Shown: positions 48,357-62,385 of the stretch, in pieces | Position numbering within the stretch: the stretch's first letter is position 1 | Layout: each line of letters begins with the position of its first letter | NCBI GenBank assembly: GCA_013396995.1 | Contig: VWZP01001414.1 | Coordinates: forward strand, 53,487 to 117,486 | DNA: 64,000 nucleotides | From: Dicaeum eximium | Taxonomy: Eukaryota; Chordata; Aves; Passeriformes; Dicaeidae | Reading direction: 5' to 3' | Program-made: the position numbers and the translations under genes | Notes under the pieces: model-generated | Told to the model about the DNA's origin: nothing | Database searches by the model: none | What the model saw: only the letters and a program-made list of their open reading frames with translations

Positions 48357-51300
48357 CTCCAATACCAACCATTTGGTTCAGCTCATATTACCCAAACATC
48401 ATGAAATGGGAACCAGAAAGAAGAAGGGAAACCTGGGGAGATCAGGAAAGGAAAGTGTCACTCAACCCTCTCTTCAAACACTCTCTCCTGCCCCACTAGA
48501 CTTTAGGTTTCAAGAGCTTTAGGAAATATTTAGCTCAAGACTACTCCTAATTCAATGATCCAGCAGGAGAGATAAGCACATCAGGAGTGAGAGTTGCAAA
48601 GTGCAAATGCAGCATGAAATTGGAAGCAGGAACATGGTCTTAGCACTTCCACTGTGCTGCAACAGCCAGGGCTTAACCAGCCTCTGAGGCCTTAAAAGCT
48701 TAAGCCCCTACTCATTTCTCCTCATCAACTACTTTGGAGAAACATTTCCTAATTGTTGCTTGGGCTTTTTTTCTCCTTCCTAGTGGTTTCTTCTTCTGTG
48801 AGAGCTGTTTGGACTCATTCAGTTTGCAGATTCCACCCAGGGCTGTGCTTCTCATTCAAAACATTTCTACTCTCAAAGGCACTTTTGCCTTTGCCTTCAC
48901 TTTGAATGAAAACTCTGCAACCTGCACAGCCTTGCCTTTTTAGCCCCTTCAAATGAGTTTTATTAATTTATGTTCCTCACTGCTCCAGCAGATTGCTCTG
49001 AGTATTTTCTGCACACATCCACACAACACTAAAATAGTGAATTATGCCTGGAAATCTGACACACATACTGTTAGAAGTTCATTAAACCTGCATTCCTGCA
49101 GTCATATTGTGACAGCATGCTTAGAAATACATTTCCTGACTCAGGTGGCACCGTTACTCAGCTTTTCCTACTCTCTTTGATTGCTGGAATATTACCTAAA
49201 GCTGTTTAGAAGATAGAAGATGTGAGAAATTGAAATCATCTGGAGACAGCTTCTTGTCTGCCACTGCTGACAGGTAACATTATCAGAGCTAATTCACTGT
49301 TGTTAAATTCCTGTTACTTTCATTCACATCTTTGCTGTGAAGGCACAGAAGATCCTTTGTCAAGCAGAGTCTAATCAACAGCAAAATATAAATAGAATAC
49401 GTAGGAATGGCTTGGTAGTGCTTCAACTGTATGTCTTCCATTTTATGTTTATTTTTAGTGTTCAAGTGCTTTCCTCCCTGAACCAGAGGTCAAAGTGAAA
49501 TTTCTTTTCTTTATTTTCCCAGTGTGATGGAAGCAGCAGAACGTGGTGGTGCTCCTCTGTGACAGCCCTGGCACTGCAGACAGAGGCTCAGGATCCAGCT
49601 CAGGGGTGTTTTGGAGCAGTAGCAGAGGAAAGCTGAGCCCACTGCTCTCAACCTGGGAATTGTGGTCCCTTTGGGACAGTCTGGTCCCTGAAAGAGGGGG
49701 TAAACTTCAAGGCTCTTGGTTCATTTTATCAGGGTAGGAAAAGAAAATAGGAAAAAACAGAGATAAGAAATACAGCACCCCTGAGCCAACAGCAGCAAAC
49801 CCAAAACCCTTCTTAACTTTGTCAAAACCAGCTGCTTTTAACACCTGAGCAGGATTTTGGTATTACTATAAAAGAATCTGTGCCTCCATTTAGCCTCTTC
49901 CTTTATAAATGTAAGGAGCTGGGAATGAGCAAGGAATCAAATGAACATTTCAGCCTCCTGTACTGGAGCTCACCACCCAAACTGCCAGCCCTGCAAGGAG
50001 CTTGAGCACACAGCAGTGTTACCAGGAGTCTGGGAAACCAATCTGGGAAAGACAAATGCACTTCAGTGCTGGAAGGTTCAGCAGTTCACTCCCATCCTAA
50101 TTTTGCAGAAGGACACAGCAATGTACATTCAAACAAAGCTGCTGTAGCAGGAGGCAAAGTACTACAGAAGGGAATCAACTCAGAGCCATGGACAGGGCTC
50201 CCCTCTCCATCCTCCCTGCCATGGCTGGAATAAGCAGAATTTGTTGTTGTAATCATCCCTCATCATGGGCTGCACACACCCTGTACCATTATCAGCATAT
50301 TCTGTAGGCCTTGCACCCCTCTTTCCCTTCCCTGAACTTTTAACCATCTTTTCATTTATAAATAACATTCAAGTTCATATTTCAAAAGCATGCCTGCTCT
50401 TGGCTTCTATAAAATCTCCAAGAAATCACCTTTACTTCCCACAATGTAGATCCAGAGCATCCAAAGTCTCTTTGCTTGTTATATTAATAGAATTCAGAAA
50501 ATTGCTCTACAACATTCCTAAAAAAGAGAATCAGCCAAAGTTAGACTTGGCATCTGCACAAGTCTCAGTTATTTTTTGGAATACTTTGACAACACTCTTA
50601 TGTTATTGTCTCTGGGTTCATTTTTCTGTTCATGTATTCCCCAAAGAAGGAAAGAATGGTATTCCTGTTCTCTGAATAAGGACACATCTTGCTTGTCAGA
50701 GAGATTTAATTATTTATTTTCCCTTCTCCTTCTTGAATTGTTGGATCTTCAGATCAGGAGGTTTCAGGTCCTTCAAAATCTTGCTCTTCAGAGAAAGTCT
50801 ACCTGACTGCCTCAAATAAAGAAACAAGAACAGAGTTTTACCTGCAGAGCAGACACCACCAGTTGTCCTTTCAGCTGGTTACTGCAGGGAGAGCCTTTGG
50901 AGAGCACAGAAAACCCTTTAGGTTCCTAAATCTGATTTAGCAACACAGAAAACCTGAGCTACTCAGTGCTGGCAGGAGCACGGTGGCAAAGCCCCAGCTC
51001 CACAGGCTGCCCTTGGCTTCACCTGGGAGCACCTAGGGACAGAATAAAGGTGTAGGACAAACACGGTGACTCCTCCAAAGCTGCTTCTGAAGGAACCCTG
51101 CAGCCAGTTGAGAACAGTTTCATTTTCTTTCTTCCATTTGATCTCCTCAGAAACATATTTTTCATATTATTCCTCACATTTTACTTCCATCTGGTTTCAG
51201 CTTTTGATTAGAAACTTGGAAGCTCAGCCTTAACAGCTCAGTGCAGAGACCTGAGCTGCTTCCAGCCATATTCCTCCTTGGAGGATCTTAACTCAGCCGT

Positions 51301-51675
51301 ATGGTTCTTTTTACTGAGGCTGTATCCTCAGTAAATAGTTTGTAACTCTTGGAAAGAGCAAAAACTCTTGCAAACAGAGGAGGGGTTTGTTATCCTGGAA
51401 GAAACAAAACCTGCAAGACAGATGATACTGATTGAAAAATATTTGCTATGCAAAGTGGCATTTATAGGGAAGCTGCAAATTGCCAGGTTTATCAGACAGA
51501 ATTCAATATACATTTAAATGTTGCTCACCAGAAATACAGTACCAAGGGTACCCTGCTATCTGAGCTCAGCCCAGAATTCACTGCAGCCACCAAAAATGCA
51601 TGCTGAAATTACTGCTTAGAAAAAAAATTTAAATGTTCAATAATAAGCATTGTATTGATGGGGTCGTAAAATTGT

Positions 51676-51915
51676 AGAACCACAGAATGGTTTGGGTTGG
51701 AAGGGACCTTAAAGCTCATTCAGTGCCACCTCTGCCATGGCAGGGACACCTTCCACTGCCCCAGGGTGCTCCAAGCCCCATCCAGCCTGGCCTTGGACAT
51801 TTCCAGGGATCCAGGGGCAGCCACAGCTGCTCTGGGCACCCTGTGCCAGGGCCTGCCCACCCTCCCAGGGAACAATTCCTTCCTAACATCTGATCTAAAC
51901 CCACCCTGTCCAAGT
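51676..51915 (-). mobile_element. CR1 LINE 3' fragment, well preserved
   Basis: GAACCACAGAATGGTTTGGG then GGAAGGGACCTTAAAGCTCA, ending in ACATCTGATCTAAACCCACC. Confidence 0.9.
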
Positions 51916-52729
51916 CCTTCCCTCTGCAGGATCAGGAGAAGCTGGCAGTCATCAGGGCAGGAAAGGTTGGTGGATGGTTCCATTTTTACACTAAAAAAAT
52001 TTCTTTTACCTTAAAAGCATTAAAACATCCTGAGCCAGAATAAATCTGTGTCTCCCCAAGGGTTTGCAACAGAGCATGACTGACACACAACCAGCAGGCA
52101 CAGAAACACCCAAGATTTGTGGGTGGGAAGAAAAAAGATTTGGAAATGGTGACCCCCTCCACAACACCTCAATTCCAGAAGTGCTTCATTCTCAAGGGAA
52201 AGCCACAGAAGAAAGCCAGATCTAGGCCAGCACCAGAGGCACCAGAAATCCTGTGATTTCCAGCAGCTTTTGAGCAGCACCAGCAATTTTGCAAGGCATC
52301 CTTAATCACCACAATCATCCATGAGAAGTTACCTACATGGCCTGCAAGTGCAGGGAAGGCTGGAAAAAAGACATTCAGCTACTGACTGTAAGGACCAGGG
52401 AAATGGGTTCAGGCTTCCCCATTTCTGAGCAATCAAACAGGACAGCCAAAGAAAGAGAGAAAGCAGGATTCTAATCACAAAGCTATAAAGGAGCAAGTTT
52501 CCAGATTCATCCAGCTTTTGTCACTTGGATTTTTTTCCCCTACACTCGAAGCTTTTTTCCTACATTCTGATACCACCTCATCTGGGCTGTGCTTTTGTAT
52601 TCTTTGCAGTATTTGCAGAGTTCACAGTGAAGGCTTGAGACATATGTAGGACATATGCAGGAGATATCCTGGAATGATCTCATGTTTACAGCTCCAAGAG
52701 GGACCAGAGAGCTGAAAGTTGGTCTGGGT

Positions 52730-53280
52730 TGTCCCCTGGTGGTCCCCACCTTTCCTGGGGAGAGGAATGACAGACTTGTCTTTGCAAACAAACTGTGGGT
52801 CTGCTGGTAGAGAAAACCAGCACTGAGAGATAAAAGAAACAATGGGAAGGATTCCACTGATTGATGAATGGGAAAATTTGCCTTTACAAGCAAATTGTAG
52901 GTTTGCTAATAAATGAAACTGGATATTGAAAGATGAAAGAAACAATGGGGAAAACCCCTAAAATTCCATGAGAATTAAAAATTGAAAAGGAGGGTTATAC
53001 ATTAGAGGGGATCAGACGTTGTGGGAAGTCTGTACCTCTGAAGTACCTCAGCCAGTGGGGAAAGAGAAGGGAAATGCAGCTGGGAAATTGGGATAAAAAG
53101 GAGGAAATTGGGATAAAAAGGAGGAAATTGGGATAAAAAGTAGGCTGAGTCCTCCAAAACTTTAAGAGACCCCAGGAGAATTCCCCATGGCCTCTCCCTT
53201 TATTAGAATTAAGTTAAAGGACTCCTCAGTCTCCTTTTTGGACATAAACCTCTGATGTTTGTGGATTAATTTTCCTGACA
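52730..53280 (+). mobile_element. Probable solo LTR of a second ERV family
   Basis: The sequence runs from TGTCCCC to CCTGACA and is flanked by CTGGG(T/G) on both sides (52724-52729 and 53281-53286), a 5- or 6-base target-site duplication. Two diverged copies of an about 84-base block lie about 102 bases apart (about 52765 and 52867), as in U3 enhancers. Three 20-base units carrying GGGATAAAAAG follow. No internal viral sequence is present. The left boundary is the weaker one. Confidence 0.7.
53081..53140 (+). repeat. Three 20-bp tandem units with a TATA-like core
   Basis: The unit GAGGAAATTGGGATAAAAAG occurs at 53101 and 53121, with a first copy at 53081 that differs only in its leading bases. 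The ATAAAAAG core is where an LTR TATA box would sit. Confidence 0.9.
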
Positions 53281-55988
53281 CTGGGGAGCAGCACCCCACA
53301 GGGGCTGTGAGTGCTGATTGTCATGGTCACCCCCAAAGTGGGACCTGTCCACATTAACCAGGGGTTGCTTCCTTCCCTGCAGCATTTTCTATCTCCCAAA
53401 TTCCTCACTGCAGACCTTACCTGGGCATTTGCTCCCAATGCTGCCCCTGTGATGATGTTTATTCCTACACTAATCCATGATCTTCCATGCTATGATGAAG
53501 TTGTAGCTACTCTTTTAGAGGTTTTCCCCAATCTGTCATTTGTAATTTGAGTTCTGTCCTCCCCCATTCTGGCAGCATTTTACAGCTTTGCTGTCATTCA
53601 TAAATTCCTGACAGAGTTCCCATTACATTATGCAGTTTATATAAAAGAAAACATTGGCCAACACAGCAACACCCAACTTCACTTGAAAGGCACTAAGAAG
53701 CACAGGGAACTGGTGCAGGTTCTATTACCAGAAACATCCAAGGAAAAGGACTGAATTCCAGAAAGTTCTCACAGATCTTGACTCCCATCTATCTTGTTTT
53801 CTTCAGCCACACAGTGTTTCTTCAGAGAAACACCTCCATACCTCAAATCTGAAATGCTGCTTTTCAGTAAAAGGTCAAAATTCTGAGTCCAGATCTGTTG
53901 CCAACTCTGCCCATGCACTATTTTTAAAATTTACCTCTTGTCCAAATCAGGTCATATGGAATCACACAGGCTTTCTTCCTGCGTGTTTCTCCAGGTTCAG
54001 AGCACTGTTTTGTAATTTAATTAGAAGGTTGACAGCTCCAGACATTCTAAATCTCTACACAGTCATCTCCTCCATGTCTGACCTCAGCAACTGGAGGGGC
54101 TCCTGTGCTTTTACCCAGGGGAGAAGTTTTTGCTCTCGCTCCTTCCTTTGTGCCTAAATCATCCTCCAGCTCCGTGTGCATCCCAGCAGTTTGGGTCAGA
54201 CTCACACTTATTGTCCATTGTTCTCTTATTCTTGCTCACTTCTTTTTTCTTTTCCATATTCTGAGTCCTCTCTGATGCAATTTCAGCTGTTTTGCTAAGA
54301 AAGCTCCTGTCAGGCCACACATGCACCAGCACAGGAAGCCCAGAAGAAACTGTGGTATTAAGTGGTTTAAGTGCAATTAACTGAAGGATTGTCATGGAAA
54401 CAATCTAATTTAAGCTACAGAACAAAGTCATTAGCCTCAGAATTTCACTAAACTTTCATTTCTGTTCTCTATTCCAGCCAAAAGCACTCAGGAAGGAGGG
54501 AGTTCAAAAACTTCAGGTCATGGTATTTGCTTAAAAAAAACCCAATATAAAATTAATTTTAAAAACCCAACAACAACAAAATATATTTGCAAAACCACTG
54601 CTCAGCAGAAGGAAGGTAATTTCTTCTTATTCCAGGCATAGAAAGCTCCTCCTAGAGAGGAAAAATTTATTCCATTTTAAAGGATGTGCTCCTTTTAGAC
54701 AGAGGAGCTCCCCTATACACAGCACTGTTACCATTCAGGAAGTTACTACAGAATAACTCCTTTTACTACCCATGTGCTCTAAATACTGATTATAACTAAA
54801 CTGCAAAAAATCCCCTTCAAGATACTTCAAAGAGGAGCTTTAGAAAGTGATAAAAATTGGAGGATTTCGGTGCTCAGTGTTTCTAGAAGTGTGTTCTTAT
54901 GCCATAAATATCCAGGATATACATGGAAAGGTTAGATCAATATGTCAGCAGTAAAAACCAGATCTTTGTCTTCATCCACTCCATCCCACTCAGCTTTTGC
55001 ATTAATCCCATTAACAGGTTCCAAGCATGACCCAATAGTGCTCCAAAAAAGCAAAGCCAGCATCTGCCACGAGCCATCCTCCCCTCTCCTCCTCCATGGA
55101 GCAGGGATCGAGGTGCTCCTGCCTCACCCCGAGCCTCCTTGCTCCTGGAGCCACATCAGAAGAGCACACCTGGCATGTGAATGGAATGTGGGGAGGTCTG
55201 AGGTGGCTCCTGGATCCTGTGAGGGCTTGTCCAGCTCTCCCAAGGCTTTTTCCTCAGCACACAGCTTGTCCTTGCTGCAAGGACGTGCTGCACGTGTCAG
55301 GCTGTCAACAAACGTGTCCTACCTCACTGCTGGGAGCAGGAAAACCCCCACTGTGCCTGGATACCCGTGAGGAAACACGTACTGAAAGGCAGAAGTGGTA
55401 GGATAGCAATCCAACTGTAGTTTTTTTAAGAGTTGCTGCAGGTGGGGTCTCACGAGGGCACAGGATGGGAGGCTGAGGAACAGCAAACACAGAGAGAAAA
55501 GTCACAAAACTGGCCAGCAATTCCCTGTGACTGGGGAGTGCGATGTGTGATCCACAAAAAATGGGTGTTCCACAGTACATACAAAGAGTCCACGTCCTTC
55601 ATAAGAAACCTGACTTACCAGAAAGTCTGTGAATTGCCCAGAAATTTAATTGCAGCTCGTAGCTTTGTTTCAGCGATGACAGAGTGAAGCTGCTGCGAGC
55701 TGGAGTTTGATTGTGCCTGTCAGGGCAAAAGGAGAATTGTTTGAAACTCAGCCACTCCAGTGCCTCCTGCTTCAGAGGCAGCAGTTCTCAAGCAGAGTTT
55801 GTTTTACAAACACATCATGGTCATCTGCAGGGAATGATTCTCAGTGGGGCTGGGCAGCAGCACCTGAGCCCAGTGGGCTCTGCACAGGCAGAGAAGGTGC
55901 AGGAGCTGCTCTGCCAGGGCTGGGCTCCAGCACCTTGAAACCTGGGGCCCAGCACCAAAGGTAGGGAGGCTTTGATCCCTGAGAGATC

Positions 55989-56375
55989 AGAGAATCATGG
56001 AATCATTCAGCTGGAAAAGCCTTTTAGGATTATCAAGTCCAGCCATTCCCCCAGCCCTGCTGTGTTCACCACTAACCCCTGTCCCCAAGTGCCACATCCA
56101 TGTGACTTCAGGACACTGCCAGGGATGGTGATTCCACCACAGCCCTGGGCAGCTGTGCCATGTCTGATCACTGCCAGTGTCTGATCTCTTTCAGTGAAAA
56201 AAAATTCCCCAATATCCAACCTAAACCTGCCCTGGCCCAGCCTGAGGCCATTCCCTCTCCTCCTGTCCCTGTTCCCTGGGAGAAGATCCCAAGAAGATCC
56301 CGGCTGTCCCCTCCTGGCAGGGAGTTGTGCAGAGCCACAAGGTCCCCCCGATCCCCCTTTTCTCCAACTAAACAC
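55989..56375 (-). mobile_element. CR1 LINE 3' fragment, second subfamily
   Basis: GAATCATGGAATCATTCAGC, ATTATCAAGTCCAGCC and TGTCCCTGTTCCCTGGGAGA identify it as a relative of the copies at 9340 and 19015, in the opposite orientation. Confidence 0.85.
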
Positions 56376-59300
56376 ACTCAGGCTTCTGTGGGTGTTTTCC
56401 ACACTGGGAACCAGATCAACATACTAATTTGTTTTAACCAAACCTCTGAAAGGGGCTTATAAGCAGTGGGGTCTTCACTGCCTTCTGAGCCTTCAGTATT
56501 TATTATGGATCCTTTACAGAAGGGCTGTCAAGTGCTGTTGGTTCCATCCCCACAAAATCAATCATTTTAGGGCATCACCCTCCAAATGGGGACAGGACAG
56601 GAGCAAGACCATTACAGGGGGAGCAAAGAGCAGCTCAGCTCTCCAGACATTTGCTCCGTTTGAGACCTGATTTTCTTTGAAACTGCCAAAGTATCTCACA
56701 TTTCTGTGGCTGATCCATGTACAAAGACAAAACACTATTGCAATCAGTCAGCAAGTTTTACATTATTTCCTCCTAATTGCTTACAGTACCTACAAGCAAA
56801 ATTTAGACCTGGAAATTCACACCTATTCCCCCCCACCCCCCATTAGGTTGTTGGGGGAAATCACTGATTGTTCTACCAACCTAATATTGATAAATCCTGA
56901 TCATTCCCATGTTCAATTCAGTCCATTGCTGCTCCTGGATAAGCATCCTACTACTTTGACTTTTATCTACTCAAGAAGAAGCAGCTCAAGTGCCCTCTAG
57001 TGTGGTTTCAGAACATCCAGCCCATGCTTTTCCCAAGTTTTTGGTATGAAATGAGAGGGTTTGTCTTTGGTGTGAAGCATTTCTATATATCCATAGAATT
57101 TCATGACTTAAGCCACTGTGAAAAACAGGTTGACTGCAAAATTTATGATGATTGTGATTTTTTTATAAAATTGCTGAATGATATGTAGTAGTAGTTATGG
57201 CTACTTTCACTTTATCCCCAAAATAGCAAAATTTACTTAACATGTCTGATATTTTCATGACCATTATATCTGCTTGTGGAGTGTTGCTGTTATTGGATTG
57301 TTTTTCTTGATATAAAAGGATTTAGAGCATCACCATTTTACAAAAAAATATGGTACTGCTATTTACTTTTCCAGTTTCTTGTAAGCCCAAATTTTAAATT
57401 CATCCTTATCAAAGTCGATTTTATTTTTCTACCTCCTGCATTTTTAGTGGCTCCAACAAGCATTTCCTGAGCTGCTCGAGTGATCCTTTCTGCTCCGTTT
57501 GAATTACTTTCCTAGCTGATTCAACCCGAAGAAATTTGGCCCTTTTAAAGCTATTCACAGTCTGAATAATGAACGTGCTGAGATCATCTCGGAGCACATG
57601 TTTCTGGAAGCTTTTCTGGCTGGGCTGCTCAGGCTTTGAAATAAGCTTCCTGTTTTAGCTGATTCTGATTTAGCTCCAGTCGTGTGCGCACCATGTGAGC
57701 GAACAGACTCAGGCACCAAATGGGTTTGTTTTTTCCAGGCTGAAGGTGGAAATGGGAAGAGCACAGGCTGATATTGTTTCACACATCTTGCATAGTAGTG
57801 AAATGCTCAGAGCTGACTTGGAAGAAATGCCAGGGAAATAAATGCATGTTCTGGTAGCACCAATGGCCTGTCCACTTTATGGGCAGTAAACCCTAAAGGA
57901 AACAGCTTGGGAATGTAAGGGTAGGAACAGGAGGAGCACATTCCCAGTTTGGCCTGCTGGAATTCAGTGATGTTTGTTTTAAGAAGATCAGAAGAAGAAA
58001 ATGTAGAGTGAGAATAATGGAAATAAGGGCAGGCCGAGCTGTGGGATGATTTCAAAGGAAGAGTCCTGACCCTTGGCTCGTGGTTACACAGATTGGAGCA
58101 CTGGAAATGGGTTTCTCCAATTCTCCTCTGCACTTCACAGCCAGGCACAAAAACTCCAATACGTTTCCCCTAATTTTTCCTAAACACTTAATCCTACTCC
58201 ACTCTTAACAGCCTTTTCTATTACTTCTTAGACCTGGGAAAATGTAGAAGTCTATTTAAAACACTGGCAAATCTCCAAGCAGCAGCAGCAGCTGTGCTCA
58301 GATCGGCTCTCCCTGATGGAAATTTTCTCTTCTTGTACCCAAACAGCATCACACCAAGATCATCAATACATTTCCTTCAAGTGTTCCAACCAGAAGCAGA
58401 AAAGCAGCACTCATGTGAATGGGACAGAAAATGAGATTCTGTCATGATTGAAATAGGGATCCATGTGAAATAGGGATTATGTGCTGGTACTCCCTTGATT
58501 TTCCTTTCCACACTGCAAATATTTTAACAGTCCTGATGAGTGTTTCTTACAGGGGTTAATAGGAACTGAGGAAGGGAAGGAGGCTTATAAAACTCAGTGA
58601 AGTTTTCTGTAGTTAACACGCAATAAATAGTGATTTTAGACATGGGTTGATTTGGCTTAACATAAAATAGGCATTTTGGTCTTAGTGGCAGGTTCTTGAG
58701 ATAATCAGTCACTATTAGCATCTGATTTCAGGCTTAAAGTCAAAAGTACTTGACTTTTCCACCCAGATCCACGAACAGTTAAACACCTTTATGAGCTGCC
58801 AAATATGTCTGAATTAGTCTGAGTACATTTGCTCTGGAAGGACATTTTGTACCTCTCTAACATGCAGTTACAGATGCAAAGGCTTTGTATAAATAGCACA
58901 AGAATAGCTTTGGATACATAATTTTTTAAAGTTCCTCCTCTCCTCAGTTCCTCTGCTTTCTAGCAAATTTCCATGGAAAATGGAAAACTCAGCAGCTTTT
59001 CTGCTTATTTGAGAAGAAATCATTCACACAACAAAGCTCATTTTGGACCTTTCCCTTCTGCTTTGCCCTTGCAAAGGAGTAACTTGAAGTAGAATTCAGA
59101 AAAGCTCTTTGGACTCCTCAGTCATTGACTGGGATTCTCTCCTCAGCAGCTTTTCCTGCAGGGATAATTTTACATTTAATCAGCACTGAGGCTCTGGACC
59201 CCAAAGTTCCCCCAGCACTGATGGTGCATGTGAAGGAGCTGAGTTAAAAACCACCAAATTCAAGGTGCAGCCCAGCAAAGAGGTTTACTCCTGGGGTGAG

Positions 59301-60130
59301 GAGGAGGAGCAGGAGAAAGGCACTGCTGCTGCCAGTTTAACTCCAGTGGAGCCCTTGCCATCCTGTAGCCTGCAGGACAGATTAAATAGCAGAGAAATCT
59401 TCCTTTAAAAAAATAATAAAATCATTTATCATAAACATGTTGGACTGATAATTTCTTTGAACAGAAACCAAAACTTCCCTCAGATAACTGAATGCTCTGT
59501 CCAAATAGTCTTCTGATAGAACACAGGCAGAGTTTTTCTGTGCCAGGAGAAAATCACATTTCATAGTAAGGGTAGAGCAGGCAGCATGGTGGTGCCCCAG
59601 ATATAACAATAACCAAATGTTAATAATGATGAAGCTTTTAGACTCCATAGTGTTGTCTGTTTGTTTTAAAAGCTGCCTTTCTTGATGGAAAGCCATCAAT
59701 ATTCAGAGAAATAGGAAAATAAATGGGCTTACTAGGCTTCTTCAGTTCCCTTGTTTCCTTCTGCTTAACCAACAAACAAATTTACCTCCTTAAAGGCCAT
59801 AAACATGTTCAGATTTCCCTTTGCCTTGGGTTTCAGGGAGTATTTCTCTGTGATACCGAGCACCTGCTACAGTTCATACATCACCTGCTGTTGATGTCCT
59901 TACACTGAAACTTGAAAAAATGCCTAAACCTCCATCCAGTCCCGGCTTAAAGCAGTTTTGTGGAAGCAGACACTTCTCTTTAAGGATTTCTGCTGTCTGC
60001 TGGGTACCCCCTCACCACACAACGAGATGCAAACCCTGCAAGTGCCACTCAGGCCCTGCTGTCAGTGAAATCTTGTCTCCTGCCAGCTGGAGGCAGCTCT
60101 GGACTGCAGCCGGGCTCTGCTGGAGGAGCA

Positions 60131-60154
60131 TCCCTCCCTCCCTCCCTCCCTCCC
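60131..60154 (+). repeat. (TCCC)n microsatellite
   Basis: Six TCCC units in a locally GC-rich patch. Confidence 0.9.
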
Positions 60155-60416
60155 CGGCAGCTGCCCCGGCTCCAGACCTCACCGGTGGAGCTGGGATTTC
60201 TCATGTAAAGGCTGCACAGCAGCCCGGTCCCCGATGGCAGCAAGTGAAAGCAGAGAGGACGTGGCACGTTTCACCACCCACTTCTCTGATTTCACATTCC
60301 AGCCGTGATGCATTTTTGAAGGACCACAGAAATGTGCAGTTTAAAACCTGTCTAGTAAACTTCCTTGATCCTAAGGCATAAGCTTTGAATTTGAGTATCT
60401 TTCTTTTTTTTTTTTT

Positions 60417-60441
60417 NNNNNNNNNNNNNNNNNNNNNNNNN
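60417..60441. other. Assembly gap (25 N)
   Basis: Run of N inside a poly-T tract, similar to the gap at 13127, which follows poly-A. Confidence 0.99.
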
Positions 60442-60730
60442 TTTCCACTGCCCTTTGGAGCAGTTTCCTTTTCCTACTTGGCTCAAACAATTTTCAAGTC
60501 AAGACAGCAGCAACACCACCAACAGCTTGTTCCCTCCTGTGGTGCAGATTGTGAGTCAGGGCCTTTGGGACCTCCCTGCTGACTGCATGGAATTCCACCT
60601 GGCCCCAGGGGATTGCCCCAGGGGTATTCCTGGAATGGCTGGCAGTGTTTGGAGCTCTGTACAGCACCCTGGGTTTCTGCTGTTGCCACTTCCCAGGCTA
60701 AGGGCAGAGCTGCACACCTCCTCTAGCTCC

Positions 60731-60755
60731 TAGAATCATTAAGGTTGGAAAAGAT
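60731..60755 (-). mobile_element. CR1 LINE tail scrap
   Basis: TAGAATCATTAAGGTTGGAA is the terminal part of the ATTAAGGTTGG CR1 tail; homology ends within about 25 bases. Confidence 0.5.
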
Positions 60756-61856
60756 GATGGAATACAGCTCAGAGATTAGCAGAGCTTTTTAATAGGCTTT
60801 TTGTAATAAACAGTCCAGAGCACTATGAAATAAGTCACTCTTAGACCCTTTTATATGTATTAGATTTTAATTCCCTAAAGAGAATGACAAATTATATGGG
60901 AGTAAACCACAGGGCTGAGCTGGGACAAGAATCAAGAACTTAAAGTTCTGGGATCACTCCAGTGGCCCAATCTCTGCAGAAAATCTCCACTCCACACTGG
61001 TTGTGTTACGTGTGCCCTGGACCTGTGGAAGCCTCCTGGGCTCAGAGGCAATGAACACACAAAAGTTCTGGGGAAACAGCCTTTTCTGTGTCACAGGGCA
61101 TTGAGAGCAGGCAGTGTCTCAAGGTGTTCAGTCTGTAGGAATGAGGATTAGAGTGTCAGTCCTCACTGGGAAGGCTGTAAATACAGGAGAAATATCCACG
61201 TGCAAGTAGGGACCCCCTTCTCCTGGGAACTGCTCCCACTGTAATCCACAGCAGAGACTCTTTGGCCTGGGCAAAGTGAATTAATCCCTGTCCAGCTGTC
61301 CCAGACCCCCTGTGACTCACCATGGAATCAGTTCCACACCTCATTTTCCATGCTGACCTAAACAACCAGATTAGCTCAAAAAGACCTCAGCCATCACAAT
61401 AACAGAAGAATTCCTTCTAATTAAACTTGAACAAGAGTTCTGATAACCTGTTTTTCCTTAGTGTTTTTCACAGTTTGACAGATCATGTTATTATCTTCTA
61501 GGCCAGGTTTCCTGGGAAACAAAGCATCTTCTTACTTTTCTAATCCTTCCAGGGGAAATGATGCCAAATTAAAACATTTCATGAGCATTCATTACATTTT
61601 GTCAGAGATGGTTCATGGATAAATCAACATCAACTGCCCAGAATGTGCTACTGATTAACGGGGAGCAGAAACAACTAAGCTTACTTTTCAAAGTCTACTT
61701 CATGTCCAGAGGCAACATTAACCAGGGACAAAAGTTCCTCTCTAGCAGTTCTGTGTTTTGGTCAAGGAAACTCCTCTGCTGAGAATGGGATGTTGCTACA
61801 GCAAAAATGTGTGAAAGGGGCTCTTCCCATGGACACCAACTCCAGCTCTTGCCACA

Positions 61857-62385
61857 TCACAGAACCCTGGAATGGTTTGGGTGAGAAAGGACCTTAATGC
61901 CCCTCTCATTCAACCCATGCCATGGCAGGGACACCTTCCACTAGCCCAGGGTGTTCCAAACCCTGTCCAACCTGCCCTTGGACTCCTCCAGGGATGGGGC
62001 AGCCACAGCTGCTCTGGGCACCCTGTGCCAGGGTCTCCCCACCCTCACAGGGAACAATTCCTTCCCAATATCCCATCCATCCCTGCCCTCTGGCAGTGGG
62101 GAGCCATTCCCTGTGTCCTGTCCCTCCAGGACCTTGTCTCTCTTCATCTTTCTTGTCCAGCACTTCAGCTCCTGGAAGGCCACAATAAGGTCACGCCAAA
62201 GCTTCTCTTCCCCAGGCTGAACAATCCCAAATCTCAGCCTTTCCTCCCAGCAGAGCTGCTCCATCCCTCTGATCATCCTGGTGCCTCCTCTGGACTGGCT
62301 CCAGCAGCGCCAGGTCCCTCCTGTGCTGGGCCCTCAGGGCTGGAGGTGGCTCTGCAGGTGGGGTCTCACCTGAGCAGGGCATGAA
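61857..62385 (-). mobile_element. CR1 LINE 3' fragment, longest copy in the window
   Basis: Starts ACAGAACCCTGGAATGGTTT and continues past the usual truncation zone into AGGCTGAACAATCCCAAATC and TGGACTGGCTCCAGCAGCGC, ending near GGTGGGGTCTCACCTGAGCA. About 530 bases. Confidence 0.9.

Larger units (their letters stand above)
45079..52723. other. Gene-free DNA between the two solo LTRs
   Basis: No protein exon or RNA gene was recognised. It holds three CR1 fragments, one of them with an expanded pentanucleotide repeat. The interval 48357-51675 is repeat-poor. Confidence 0.55.
53287..60416. other. Gene-free DNA downstream of the second solo LTR
   Basis: No protein exon or RNA gene was recognised. 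It holds one CR1 copy, a CCCT repeat and mostly AT-rich sequence. 56376-60100 is repeat-poor. Confidence 0.55.

Noticed and set aside
59920..60381. 153-codon open frame on the + strand
   Set aside because: Composition reflects a local GC-rich patch and the TCCC repeat; no domain recognised.
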